Assembly (NCBI GenBank): GCA_018971745.1
Contig: JAGXAD010000012.1
Coordinates: 1-10,152 of the forward strand
Source of the DNA: Patescibacteria group bacterium
GTDB lineage: Bacteria > Patescibacteriota > Minisyncoccia > Sungbacterales > GWA2-42-14
Reading direction: 5' to 3'
Length of the DNA: 10,152 bases
The translations under genes and the position numbers were made by a program. The notes beneath the pieces were generated by a model. It saw only the letters and a list, made by a program, of their open reading frames with translations. It was not told where the DNA came from and did no database searches. This document shows positions 1 to 5,839 of this stretch, piece by piece (position 1 is the stretch's first letter; every line of letters begins with the position of its first letter).

Positions 1-399
1 CTTGAAAATATTGAAAACAAAGACCGATATCATCCTATTGCGTTTTTCAGCGAGCAAGTATTGCACGACGGCTACGCCGCGTGCGACCTTGTGGTTGCGC
101 GCTCAGGCGCCGGAATGATTTTTGAAATCGCGTCAATCGGCAAACCGTCAATTCTAATTCCGCTTAAAAATTCCGCGCAGAATCATCAGCGCGAAAACGC
201 GTACGCCTACGCTAAAAGCGGAGGAGCGCTGGTGATTGAAGAAGACAATCTAACGCCGTATCTTTTGCTTACGGAGGTGAATGCGCTTTTGCAAAATAAA
301 AAAGCGCTTGCGGATATGGCTCAAGCGGCCGGAAAATTTGCGCGGTTTGACGCCGCGGAAGTTATCGCGCGCGAAATCATCAAAATAGGTTTGCATTAA
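1..399 (+). CDS. murG: MurG C-terminal part (UDP-GlcNAc:lipid I GlcNAc transferase), 5' end outside window
   Basis: The reading frame is open from the first base, so this is the last 132 residues of a protein of usually about 350. MurG is a peripheral inner-membrane GT-B glycosyltransferase that adds GlcNAc from UDP-GlcNAc to lipid I to make lipid II for peptidoglycan. The fragment carries the donor-site signature of the C-terminal Rossmann domain: ARSGAGMIFEIASIGKPSIL at fragment residues 34-53, whose Glu42 matches the conserved uracil/ribose-contacting region, and then SAQNHQRENA at 58-67, the family's QxxHQ-type loop. A TTG at base 61 could be read as a start, but conserved MurG sequence runs through it from upstream, so it is internal. 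The stop lies 2 bases before gltX, suggesting co-transcription. Family identity is very likely; only the N-terminal acceptor domain cannot be checked. Confidence 0.93.
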   Translation, partial: LENIENKDRYHPIAFFSEQVLHDGYAACDLVVARSGAGMIFEIASIGKPSILIPLKNSAQNHQRENAYAYAKSGGALVIEEDNLTPYLLLTEVNALLQNKKALADMAQAAGKFARFDAAEVIAREIIKIGLH

Positions 400-401
400 A
401 T

Positions 402-1997
402 ATGTCAATAGCCATAAAAAATTCAAGAGTACGGATAGCCCCGAGTCCAACGGGGTTTTTACATATTGGCACGGCGCGCACAGCCCTTTTTAATTATTTA
501 TTTGCACAAAATTACAAAATACGCGGAGATAACGCATCATTTATTCTTCGTATTGAAGATACCGATCAGGAGCGATCAAAAAAAGAATACGAAGAAGATA
601 TTTTAAACGGGCTTAATTGGCTTGGCATCGAATGGGATGAAGGACCAACGCTTCATGGCACAGAAAAGGGCAATTTTGGACCCTATAATCAATCTAAAAG
701 AGAGAGAAAACTTAAAAGTTACAGTAATTATTTAACGCAACTTTTGAAAAACGGAAAAGCTTTTGCATGTTTTTGTCCAAGCAGCAAAGAAGAAATCGAA
801 GATAAAAATAATGATAAATTTCACATTCTCTGCCCATATAAGGATATGGCATATAATCCCGATGAAACAAGGCAATTTGTGATACGATACAAGAATACGT
901 ATGCTGAAAAACTCGAAGAACGTTTTAAAAAAGGTGGTGATGCATTTAAAACCAATGAAGACGACTATGTGACATTTCAAGATTTGGTTCGAAATAAAAT
1001 AAGTTCCCCAAAAGACATACTTGGGCATTTTGTCATCGCAAAGAGTTTTGATGAACCGTTGTATAATTTTGCCGTTGTTGTTGATGATTATGAAATGAAA
1101 ATAACCCATGTCATTCGGGGCGAAGACCACATTCCTAATACGCCCAAACAACTTCTTTTGGCCGAAGCTTTAGGATGGGCACAAGTTGATGAGACAGGTG
1201 TTTTTCAGGCGCCATGGACATATGCCCACTTGCCCCTTATTTTGGGCACAGACCGTTCAAAACTTTCCAAACGGCACGGCGCAACTTCCGTGAATGAATA
1301 TAAAACGCTCGGCTATCTTCCCGAAGCCATGGTTAATTTTATGGCGCTTCTTGGATGGAACCCGGGAGATGAACAAGAAATTTTTTCAAAAGAAGAACTT
1401 GCTAAAGAATTTTCACTTGAAAAGATCCAAAAATCCGGAGCCGTATTCGATACCGTCAAACTTGACTGGATGAACGGGGAGTATATTCGGAGAAAATCCG
1501 TTGAAGAATTAACCGCATTGTGCATTCCGTTTCTTGAAAAAGCCGGGCTTATCAAAATTCAAAATGCCAAAATCAAAAGTCAACATTACAATCCAAAATT
1601 AAAAATTGATGAATATGTCAATCGCATACTTGCGCTGGAACAACCAAGATTAAAAAAGTTATCAGAAACAGGGGAGCGGGTTAACTTCTTTTTTCAGGAA
1701 CCTGAATACGATAAAGAACTGTTGCGCTGGAAAAATATGTCCGATGAAGACATCAAAAAAGCCCTTCAAAAAGCTGAAAAATTGCTGTCTGTGATAAATC
1801 CTCCGATTGACAAAAAAACACTGGAAAAGGCATTTTTTGATGAAATAGGGGATTCTGATAAGGGGAAACTGCTTTGGCCGCTCCGCGCAGCGCTTTCCGG
1901 CAAAAAGGCGTCTCCCGGACCCTTTGAAATCGTTGAAATTTTGGGGATTGAGGAATCAATCAAACGGCTTGAGCAGGCCGAGCAAAAATTCGGATAG
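402..1997 (+). CDS. gltX: Glutamyl-tRNA synthetase
   Basis: Class I aminoacyl-tRNA synthetase of 531 residues that charges tRNA with glutamate in the cytosol. The ATP-site motif HIGH appears as HIGT at residues 21-24 within PSPTGFLHIGTARTALFN. ILRIEDTDQERS is at 48-59, VIRGEDHIPNTPKQ at 237-250, and KMSKS appears as KLSKR at 287-291. Cys123, Cys125, Cys144 and Tyr146 resemble the zinc site of GluRS and Glu-Q-tRNA synthetase, but zinc binding is an inference. The protein is longer than the usual 470-500 residues, with an apparent insertion around 164-188 and an alpha-helical anticodon-binding C-terminus. The ATG lies 2 bases after murG and has no good Shine-Dalgarno. The first half is AT-richer than its neighbours (781-840 has 18 G/C in 60). 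If the organism lacks GlnRS, this enzyme may also charge tRNA-Gln, which sequence alone cannot decide. Confidence 0.97.
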   Translation: MSIAIKNSRVRIAPSPTGFLHIGTARTALFNYLFAQNYKIRGDNASFILRIEDTDQERSKKEYEEDILNGLNWLGIEWDEGPTLHGTEKGNFGPYNQSKRERKLKSYSNYLTQLLKNGKAFACFCPSSKEEIEDKNNDKFHILCPYKDMAYNPDETRQFVIRYKNTYAEKLEERFKKGGDAFKTNEDDYVTFQDLVRNKISSPKDILGHFVIAKSFDEPLYNFAVVVDDYEMKITHVIRGEDHIPNTPKQLLLAEALGWAQVDETGVFQAPWTYAHLPLILGTDRSKLSKRHGATSVNEYKTLGYLPEAMVNFMALLGWNPGDEQEIFSKEELAKEFSLEKIQKSGAVFDTVKLDWMNGEYIRRKSVEELTALCIPFLEKAGLIKIQNAKIKSQHYNPKLKIDEYVNRILALEQPRLKKLSETGERVNFFFQEPEYDKELLRWKNMSDEDIKKALQKAEKLLSVINPPIDKKTLEKAFFDEIGDSDKGKLLWPLRAALSGKKASPGPFEIVEILGIEESIKRLEQAEQKFG

Positions 1998-2004
1998 CCG
2001 CGCC

Positions 2005-2033
2005 AAAACCCTCGTTTTTAAACGGGGGTTTTT
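2005..2033 (+). terminator. Rho-independent terminator after gltX
   Basis: A 13-bp stem pairs 2005-2017 (AAAACCCTCGTTT) with 2020-2032 (AAACGGGGGTTTT). It has one T-G wobble and a 2-base loop as drawn, so in practice a few inner pairs open. A T tract fills 2029-2033. It begins 8 bases after the gltX stop and is the natural end of the murG-gltX transcript. The left arm starts with four A residues, so some function on the - strand is possible. Confidence 0.85.
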
Positions 2034-2041
2034 GATATAAT
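2033..2041 (+). promoter_or_regulatory. Extended -10 promoter of the M23 peptidase gene
   Basis: TGATATAAT is a perfect TGn extended -10 joined to a consensus TATAAT (2036-2041). No good -35 is seen 16-18 bases upstream, where the terminator stem lies, and extended -10 promoters do not need one. Transcription would be expected to start about 7 bases after the -10, at or next to the A of the ATG at 2048, giving a leaderless mRNA. The first base of the element is also the last T of the terminator tract. Confidence 0.7.
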
Positions 2042-2047
2042 GTAAAT

Positions 2048-3307
2048 ATGGAAGTTTTGAACCAAAAAAAATTTTTTTTCTTGGGAACGATAATTTTGTG
2101 TTTTTTTCTTGCGCGCACACCGTTCCGCGCGCATGCGGATATGATTGGCGATCTGAAAAATCAAATTGACCAAAAAAACGCGGAGATAAAAAAATTGGAA
2201 GAAGAAGGGCAGAAATACGGCGATGTAATCGCGGTGAAAGAAAAAGAAATCGGTACGCTCCAACAGCGCATCAATGCGCTCGGCCGCAACATTAAAAAGC
2301 TGGATTCGGACGTCAAAATCACGAACGCAAAAGTAAAAAAAACGGAATTGGAAATTCAGCAGCTCAACGCGCAAATTCAGGAAAAAGAACTGTCAATTGA
2401 AAATAAAAAAGCCGCCTTGGCACTGCTTCTGGAATCTATACATCAACGGGATCAGGAAAATATGATTGAGATTTTATTAAAGAATCCCAGTCTGTCTTCC
2501 TTCTTTAATGAAATTAACGCGACCAACATACTGCAAAAACAAATTGCGGATGACGAACGGGAACTGGCCGAATTGAAAAACGGTTTGCTTGAGGATAAAC
2601 AAAACGCCGAAGACAAAAAAACAAATTTAACCGGACTTCGTTCCGTCTTGCAGGATAAAAAAATTCTTCAGCAAAACGAAAAAAACGCGCGCACGCAGCT
2701 GCTTGCCGACACGAAAAATCAGGAGAAATTATATCAGCAAAAACTTTCGGATACCCAAAAGCGCCAGCAGGAAATCGCAAAAGAAATTGAAACATTGGAA
2801 GAAAAATTGCGCTTGTTGGTTGATCCGAATTCTCTGCCGCACCCGTCCGCGATATTTATTGTTCCGGCGTCAGGACGGCTTACGCAAGGGTACGGCAGAA
2901 CCGCGTTTGCGATGAACAGCGATTTTTACCGGTTCCACAACGGCATTGACATTGCAAACGGGTACGGCACGCCGATTGTCGCGGCGGGGAACGGCAAAGT
3001 AATTGCTGTCGGCAACAGCGACCGGTACTGCCCGGGCGGAACCTACGGCCAGTACATCGTCATCAAACACGAAAATAATTTAGCGACGCTTTACGGACAT
3101 TTGTCGCTCATCAAGGTAACGCCCGGACAAAATGTGGCGCAGGGCGACTTAATCGGCTATATGGGGCATTCCGGCCTTGCCACGGGCAATCATCTGCATT
3201 TTACGGTGTATGACAGCCGCACGCTTGAAATAAAACAAAGCCGCGTATGCGGCCTGCTTCCGTACGGCGGCTCGGTCAACCCGCTCAATTATCTGCCTGC
3301 GTTTTAG
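2048..3307 (+). CDS. Secreted coiled-coil M23 peptidase (EnvC/NlpD-like murein hydrolase or activator)
   Basis: A protein of 419 residues. A signal peptide is visible: a basic start, hydrophobic residues 9-21, and a likely AHA cleavage site at 28-30. Residues about 34-255 are rich in Lys, Glu and Gln with heptad-like spacing, indicating a long coiled coil as in EnvC. The M23 (LytM) domain occupies about 270-418. It holds the zinc-site pattern HNGIDIA (His297, Asp301), YGH (His351) and NHLHF (His382, His384). All expected metal and catalytic residues are therefore present, so it may cut peptidoglycan itself rather than only activate amidases, as degenerate EnvC does. Cys328 and Cys401 could form a disulfide outside the cytoplasm. 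The likely role is cell-wall remodelling at division. The start is the ATG right behind an extended -10 box; no Shine-Dalgarno exists. Family assignment is firm, exact cleavage specificity unknown. Confidence 0.93.
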   Translation: MEVLNQKKFFFLGTIILCFFLARTPFRAHADMIGDLKNQIDQKNAEIKKLEEEGQKYGDVIAVKEKEIGTLQQRINALGRNIKKLDSDVKITNAKVKKTELEIQQLNAQIQEKELSIENKKAALALLLESIHQRDQENMIEILLKNPSLSSFFNEINATNILQKQIADDERELAELKNGLLEDKQNAEDKKTNLTGLRSVLQDKKILQQNEKNARTQLLADTKNQEKLYQQKLSDTQKRQQEIAKEIETLEEKLRLLVDPNSLPHPSAIFIVPASGRLTQGYGRTAFAMNSDFYRFHNGIDIANGYGTPIVAAGNGKVIAVGNSDRYCPGGTYGQYIVIKHENNLATLYGHLSLIKVTPGQNVAQGDLIGYMGHSGLATGNHLHFTVYDSRTLEIKQSRVCGLLPYGGSVNPLNYLPAF

Positions 3308-3315
3308 ATAATTTA

Positions 3316-3324
3316 TGTTAATAT
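3316..3324 (+). promoter_or_regulatory. Possible extended -10 before the 151-residue protein
   Basis: TGT followed by TAATAT (4 of 6 to TATAAT) ends 4 bases before the ATG at 3329, a spacing like that at the two other near-leaderless genes in the window. The 21-base gap after the M23 stop is AT-only apart from two G residues and has no Shine-Dalgarno. AT-rich sequence gives such matches easily, and read-through from the M23 gene is equally possible. Confidence 0.3.
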
Positions 3325-3328
3325 TAAT

Positions 3329-3784
3329 ATGAAAACGACAAACAAAAAAATGTTTTATAAAAATACATTTTTAATATTTGTTGGATTTGCGCTTGTTGCC
3401 GCGCCGCTGCTTTCGTCGGCAAAGTTTTTAAACGAAACCGACCAAAGCACAGCGACGGACACGGAAAAAACTTCTTTTTTCTCAATCAACATCAATCCGG
3501 ACGGCATATTTATGAAAATCAGAAGTTTTTTGGTTATTACGCCGCGCAAGGGCACGACAACCGGATTAAGCATTGATGTTGCCGTTAATAAAAGCGAAAT
3601 CAACAAAACCGAATCCTGGTTTCAATCAACGAAAGATTACATTATAAATTACATTGCGATCGTGAACGGAAATATTTTGCAAAAAACCGGAGTAAATGTT
3701 TTTGCCGTACTGATGTTTTTCTACAACAATCTTTATAATATGTTTGCAATGTTGTTTAACTTAATTAAAAGCGTTTTGCCGTAA
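3329..3784 (+). CDS. Small exported or membrane protein of unknown function
   Basis: 151 residues that I do not recognise. The N-terminus has a lysine-rich start and a hydrophobic stretch at 14-29 ending in LLSSA, which suits a signal peptide cleaved near residue 31 or a membrane anchor. The middle (about 32-105) is polar, rich in Thr, Ser, Asn and Lys, with no cysteines. Residues 121-148 form a second hydrophobic, Phe- and Asn-rich segment, so the mature protein may be anchored by its C-terminus with the middle outside the cytoplasm. It lies 21 bases after the M23 peptidase gene on the same strand, so a shared role at the cell surface is plausible but unproven. The start is the only sensible ATG; an earlier ATG at 3315 runs into a stop within six codons. 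Codon use resembles the M23 gene. Confidence 0.8.
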   Translation: MKTTNKKMFYKNTFLIFVGFALVAAPLLSSAKFLNETDQSTATDTEKTSFFSININPDGIFMKIRSFLVITPRKGTTTGLSIDVAVNKSEINKTESWFQSTKDYIINYIAIVNGNILQKTGVNVFAVLMFFYNNLYNMFAMLFNLIKSVLP

Positions 3785-3787
3785 ACC

Positions 3788-3865
3788 ATTTCTTTCTGGT
3801 AGTGCAATGTCGCAAATTGTATATTGTGCGACATATTGTAATAAACAAAAACCGGTAAAAGAAAT
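3788..3865. repeat. Nested inverted-repeat region between convergent genes
   Basis: Outer arms ATTTCTTTCTGGT (3788-3800) and ACCGGTAAAAGAAAT (3851-3865) can pair over 13 bp with one T-G wobble and a 2-base bulge. They enclose a second, perfect 8-bp inverted repeat (3807-3814 with 3827-3834). No T tract follows on the + strand, so it is not a standard terminator for the upstream gene. On the - strand a T-rich run (3851-3843) follows a weak ACCGG/CCGGT stem (3851-3855 with 3878-3882), which might terminate the leftward small genes. The region could be a recombination site, an operator or a structured RNA. Confidence 0.5.
3807..3834. other. Candidate Xer recombination (dif-like) site
   Basis: A 28-bp near-palindrome splits as an 11-base arm ATGTCGCAAAT, a 6-base centre TGTATA, and an 11-base arm TTGTGCGACAT. 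This is the layout of chromosomal dif sites bound by XerC and XerD. Against E. coli dif from memory I count 18 of 28 identical positions, including an unbroken TGTATATT across the centre. The outer 8 bases of each arm are perfect inverted copies. It lies between the stops of convergent genes, where dif-type sites are tolerated. No xerC or xerD is in the window. An operator for a dimeric repressor is the main alternative. Confidence 0.4.
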
Positions 3866-3894
3866 ACTATTCCTCTGCCGGTGTGGCGCGCTGG

Positions 3895-3987
3895 TTAGTT
3901 TTGATTCAGCAGGAAACCAAATACCTTTGCGGCCTCGAGAAACCCGGTGCCCCAAACATGCGCTACCGCAATGCCGATAACCACCAA
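3895..3987 (-). CDS. Possible 30-residue hydrophobic peptide, or remnant of a gene 3' end
   Basis: An open stretch from TTG (3987-3985), or the next codon GTG, to TAA at 3897-3895. The product is strongly hydrophobic and reads like real protein: VVIGIAVAHVWGTGFLEAAK at residues 2-21, then VFGFLLNQN. One membrane helix would fit. It sits in the same frame directly behind the 81-residue gene: that gene's TAA is followed by CAA and then the TTG. No Shine-Dalgarno precedes it, so translation would need coupling, re-initiation or stop read-through. It is GC-richer than the gene before it. Alternatives are a decayed 3' end of a lost gene or chance. I do not recognise the sequence. Confidence 0.35.
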   Translation of the reverse strand: MVVIGIAVAHVWGTGFLEAAKVFGFLLNQN

Positions 3988-3990
3988 TTG

Positions 3991-4236
3991 TTAATTACCA
4001 TTTTCTATTGATCTTCTGTGTTTTGCGAATCCTATTTGCCTTTCGTTTTCGCGTTGTGCCAATTTAAGCTCATCCAAAAAAATATCTTGCACTTGTTGGG
4101 TCCCGAATTCATAAGATTCGAGTTCAATCTGAAGCTTTTTCCACTCACTTTCGTCATAAATGCCGCCCTTGCTCATCTCCCAGATTTTGTGAAAGAGCAC
4201 CCAAAACTTCGCTTTTTTAACATATACTTTCTTCAT
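3991..4236 (-). CDS. Small charged helical protein of unknown function
   Basis: 81 residues, not recognised. The product is soluble-looking and highly charged. A lysine-rich start (KKVYVKKAKFW) leads into a likely helix with KIWEMSKGGIYDESEW at 17-32, then a long Glu/Gln/Lys-rich amphipathic helix about 33-74. There are no cysteines and no membrane segment. That it is a real gene is supported by its control signals: AAGGAGGG 6 bases before the ATG and a near-consensus sigma-70 promoter about 60 bases upstream. These are by far the strongest expression signals in this window. It is divergent from the Fe-S nuclease gene and is followed in frame by a hydrophobic 30-codon ORF. Size and charge would suit an antitoxin, a DNA- or ribosome-associated factor or a coiled-coil adaptor, but nothing in the sequence selects among these. 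Confidence 0.72.
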   Translation of the reverse strand: MKKVYVKKAKFWVLFHKIWEMSKGGIYDESEWKKLQIELESYEFGTQQVQDIFLDELKLAQRENERQIGFAKHRRSIENGN

Positions 4237-4242
4237 TGCGCA

Positions 4243-4250
4243 CCCTCCTT
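4243..4250 (-). promoter_or_regulatory. Strong Shine-Dalgarno of the 81-residue gene
   Basis: AAGGAGGG on the - strand, 6 bases before the ATG at 4236-4234. It is an almost complete anti-Shine-Dalgarno match, in contrast to the other genes in the window, which have none or only AGGA-like traces. It fixes the start codon of the downstream small gene. Confidence 0.85.
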
Positions 4251-4296
4251 CTAGTTTTTGCTATTATAAGATGAACTTCTCTGCCAACTACCCTCA

Positions 4297-4326
4297 AGTA
4301 TAACAAAAAATAAACTTATTTGTCAA
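4297..4326 (-). promoter_or_regulatory. Near-consensus sigma-70 promoter for the 81-residue gene
   Basis: On the - strand TTGACA (4326-4321), an 18-base spacer with six consecutive T residues, and TATACT (4302-4297). Transcription would start near 4290, giving a leader of about 54 bases before the ATG. A second perfect TATAAT lies in that leader but has no -35 at a suitable distance. The -35 box is only 5 bases from the start codon of the divergent nuclease gene, so the two genes share a very short control region and polymerase binding for one may block the other. Confidence 0.75.
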
Positions 4327-4331
4327 GTGCT

Positions 4332-5501
4332 ATGCGCACCTCGTATTCTTCCTTACAAACCTACAAACAATGCCCGCAGAAATACAAATTTCAGGAAATT
4401 GACCGCGTGCCCGCAAAAAAATCCATTGAGGCGATTTTTGGTACGCACATTCACGGCGTATTAAAGCGGATGTTTGAAAAAGATCCTCTCTTCCCTACTT
4501 TGGACGAGCTTTTGGATTATTACCGCGCAAATTGGCCTGCAAAAGAAAAAATCGGATGGGACGAAACAACGGAAAATATATATCGCGAAGAAGGAGTGAA
4601 GATGATAAAAAATTTCTACGCAAAAAACGCCCCCTGGAATTTTAATGTGGTTGATTTGGAATCCCGTTTTGAAGTGTTAATCCCGGACGAAAAACATGGC
4701 ACGACGCACGTCTTGGCGGGGAAAATCGACCGCATAGATAAAATCGGCGAGAACGAATTTGAAGTGATTGATTACAAAACCGCAAAGCGCCTGTCTTCGC
4801 AGGACAGCGTTAATCACGATTTGCAGCTTTCACTTTACGGTCTGGGCTTGAAAAAACGGTGGCCGCATTTAAAAACCGAAAATATAAAATTAAGTTTGTA
4901 TTTTCTCAAGCATCAGGAAAAACTGTCAACAATAAAAACGGAAAAAGAAATTGAAGCAACAACAGAGGACGCGCTTGGCACCATTGAAGAAATTGAAAAA
5001 AAACTTGCAGCGAACGAACGATTTGAGCCGATACCCTCCGCCCTATGCGATTGGTGTTCATACAAGCCGATATGCCCGGCATGGAAACATTTATATCGCA
5101 ATAGGCAACAAACTACCGGCAATATAGAGCCGATACTTAAAGAATATTTCGCGCTGAAAAAGGAAGAACAAAAAAATGAACAGCGGCTTAAAGAACTGCA
5201 AAAAGAAATCGGAACATATATGGACGCGCAAGGATTTGACCGCTTGTTTAATGAGGAAGGCGTTGTTTCGCGGAAATTGCAAAAGCGCGTAAGTTACGAT
5301 TTTGAAAAAATTCGGCATATTTTGGAGCCCATTGGCAAATGGCAGGATATTTTGGACGCGGACGACAAAAAACTGAAAAACATGATGTCCGGACTTCCGC
5401 AGGACATTCAGGAGCGGATTCAATTCGAGGGCATCATCCCCAAAGAATTTTTTGTGATGACCACGACACTAAAGAAACAAAAAATGGAAGGTAATTTATG
5501 A
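4332..5501 (+). CDS. PD-(D/E)XK nuclease with predicted 4Fe-4S cluster (RecB/AddB/Cas4-like)
   Basis: 389 residues. The start chosen is the ATG giving MRTSYSSLQTYKQCPQKYKF, because family members begin just before this segment; a TTG 4 codons earlier is less likely. Nuclease motifs in order are His39/His41 in FGTHIHG, Asp133 in GKIDRID, Asp147-x-Lys149 in VIDYKT, and Gln165 in QLSLYG. The arrangement of Cys14 far from Cys239-x2-Cys242-x5-Cys248 (CDWCSYKPICP) is the split four-cysteine signature of Fe-S nucleases such as AddB and Cas4. The expected role is metal-dependent DNA end-processing exonuclease activity in recombination or repair. No helicase motifs are present, and no cas gene or CRISPR is nearby. 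After the cluster comes an extension of about 135 residues (255-389), with a Lys/Glu-rich probable coiled coil at 270-300, which Cas4 lacks. The overall family is firm, the pathway is not. Confidence 0.9.
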   Translation: MRTSYSSLQTYKQCPQKYKFQEIDRVPAKKSIEAIFGTHIHGVLKRMFEKDPLFPTLDELLDYYRANWPAKEKIGWDETTENIYREEGVKMIKNFYAKNAPWNFNVVDLESRFEVLIPDEKHGTTHVLAGKIDRIDKIGENEFEVIDYKTAKRLSSQDSVNHDLQLSLYGLGLKKRWPHLKTENIKLSLYFLKHQEKLSTIKTEKEIEATTEDALGTIEEIEKKLAANERFEPIPSALCDWCSYKPICPAWKHLYRNRQQTTGNIEPILKEYFALKKEEQKNEQRLKELQKEIGTYMDAQGFDRLFNEEGVVSRKLQKRVSYDFEKIRHILEPIGKWQDILDADDKKLKNMMSGLPQDIQERIQFEGIIPKEFFVMTTTLKKQKMEGNL

Positions 5502-5542
5502 GCGCTTGCAAACTTTTTTGTTTTTTGATAGGATTGGAGTAA
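5498..5542 (+). CDS. Possible 14-codon leader ORF between nuclease gene and rpmA
   Basis: ATG overlaps the nuclease stop as ATGA, and the frame reads MSACKLFCFLIGLE before TAA. A Shine-Dalgarno-like GGAAGG (5485-5490) lies 7 bases before the ATG, inside the nuclease gene. The ORF ends 16 bases before the rpmA ATG. It could be a coupled leader peptide, but so short an ORF often arises by chance. Confidence 0.25.
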   Translation: MSACKLFCFLIGLE

Positions 5543-5546
5543 TAAT
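5518..5546 (+). promoter_or_regulatory. Possible promoter of rpmA
   Basis: TTGTTT (5518-5523), a 17-base spacer and AATAAT (5541-5546, one mismatch to TATAAT). Transcription would start near 5553, leaving a leader of about 6 bases before the rpmA ATG. GGAG at 5536-5539 is too far from the ATG to serve as its Shine-Dalgarno and would lie upstream of this start. Confidence 0.4.
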
Positions 5547-5558
5547 TTTTTGGAAATT

Positions 5559-5831
5559 ATGGCACATACCAAAGCCGGGGCAACAACTAAATTAGGCAGG
5601 GATTCGGGGCCAAAGTACTTGGGCGTAAAAAAATACGACGGCGAGCGCGTGAAAACGGGCAACATTTTGGTGCGCCAAAGGGGCCTACGCTATATTCACG
5701 GCGTGAATGTCCGAAGAGGCAACGACGATACCCTGTACGCGGTAAAAGACGGCACAGTAAAATTTACAAGCGTTCGGAAAAAACGGTTTGACGGAAATAT
5801 CCGTCATGCGAAAAAAATAAGCGTAGTATAA
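5559..5831 (+). CDS. rpmA: 50S ribosomal protein L27
   Basis: 90 residues, normal for L27. The N-terminus MAHTKAGATTKLGRDSGPKY matches the family pattern MAHKKGGGSTKNGRDS, which reaches the ribosomal peptidyl-transferase centre. GNILVRQRG at about 36-44 and the GNDDTLYAVKDGTVKF region confirm the identity. The ATG at 5559 is chosen over a TTG three codons upstream because the mature L27 N-terminus begins exactly there; there is no Firmicutes-type cleavable extension. The usual partner rplU (L21) is not adjacent. Instead a nuclease gene precedes it by 57 bases, so rpmA probably uses its own promoter. No Shine-Dalgarno is seen. Confidence 0.97.
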   Translation: MAHTKAGATTKLGRDSGPKYLGVKKYDGERVKTGNILVRQRGLRYIHGVNVRRGNDDTLYAVKDGTVKFTSVRKKRFDGNIRHAKKISVV

Positions 5832-5839
5832 TGACGAAG

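Noticed and set aside
61..63. TTG as the start of the first gene
   Set aside because: The frame is open from base 1 and MurG-like sequence continues upstream, so this is an internal leucine codon.
732..1151. 139-codon ORF on the - strand inside gltX
   Set aside because: It lies wholly opposite a clearly conserved gene and its product has no protein-like motif.
3761..3955. 64-codon ORF on the - strand across the palindrome
   Set aside because: It runs through the inverted repeats and into the upstream gene; the overlapping 30-codon frame reads much more like protein.
4018..4254. 78-codon ORF on the + strand opposite the 81-codon gene
   Set aside because: The opposite strand has a promoter and a strong Shine-Dalgarno at the correct start; this one has neither.
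4320..4331. TTG start for the Fe-S nuclease
   Set aside because: The ATG at 4332 matches the usual family N-terminus, and the TTG lies next to the divergent gene's -35 box.
5550..5558. TTG start three codons before the L27 ATG
   Set aside because: The conserved mature L27 begins with MAH at 5559; the extra MEI is not part of the family.
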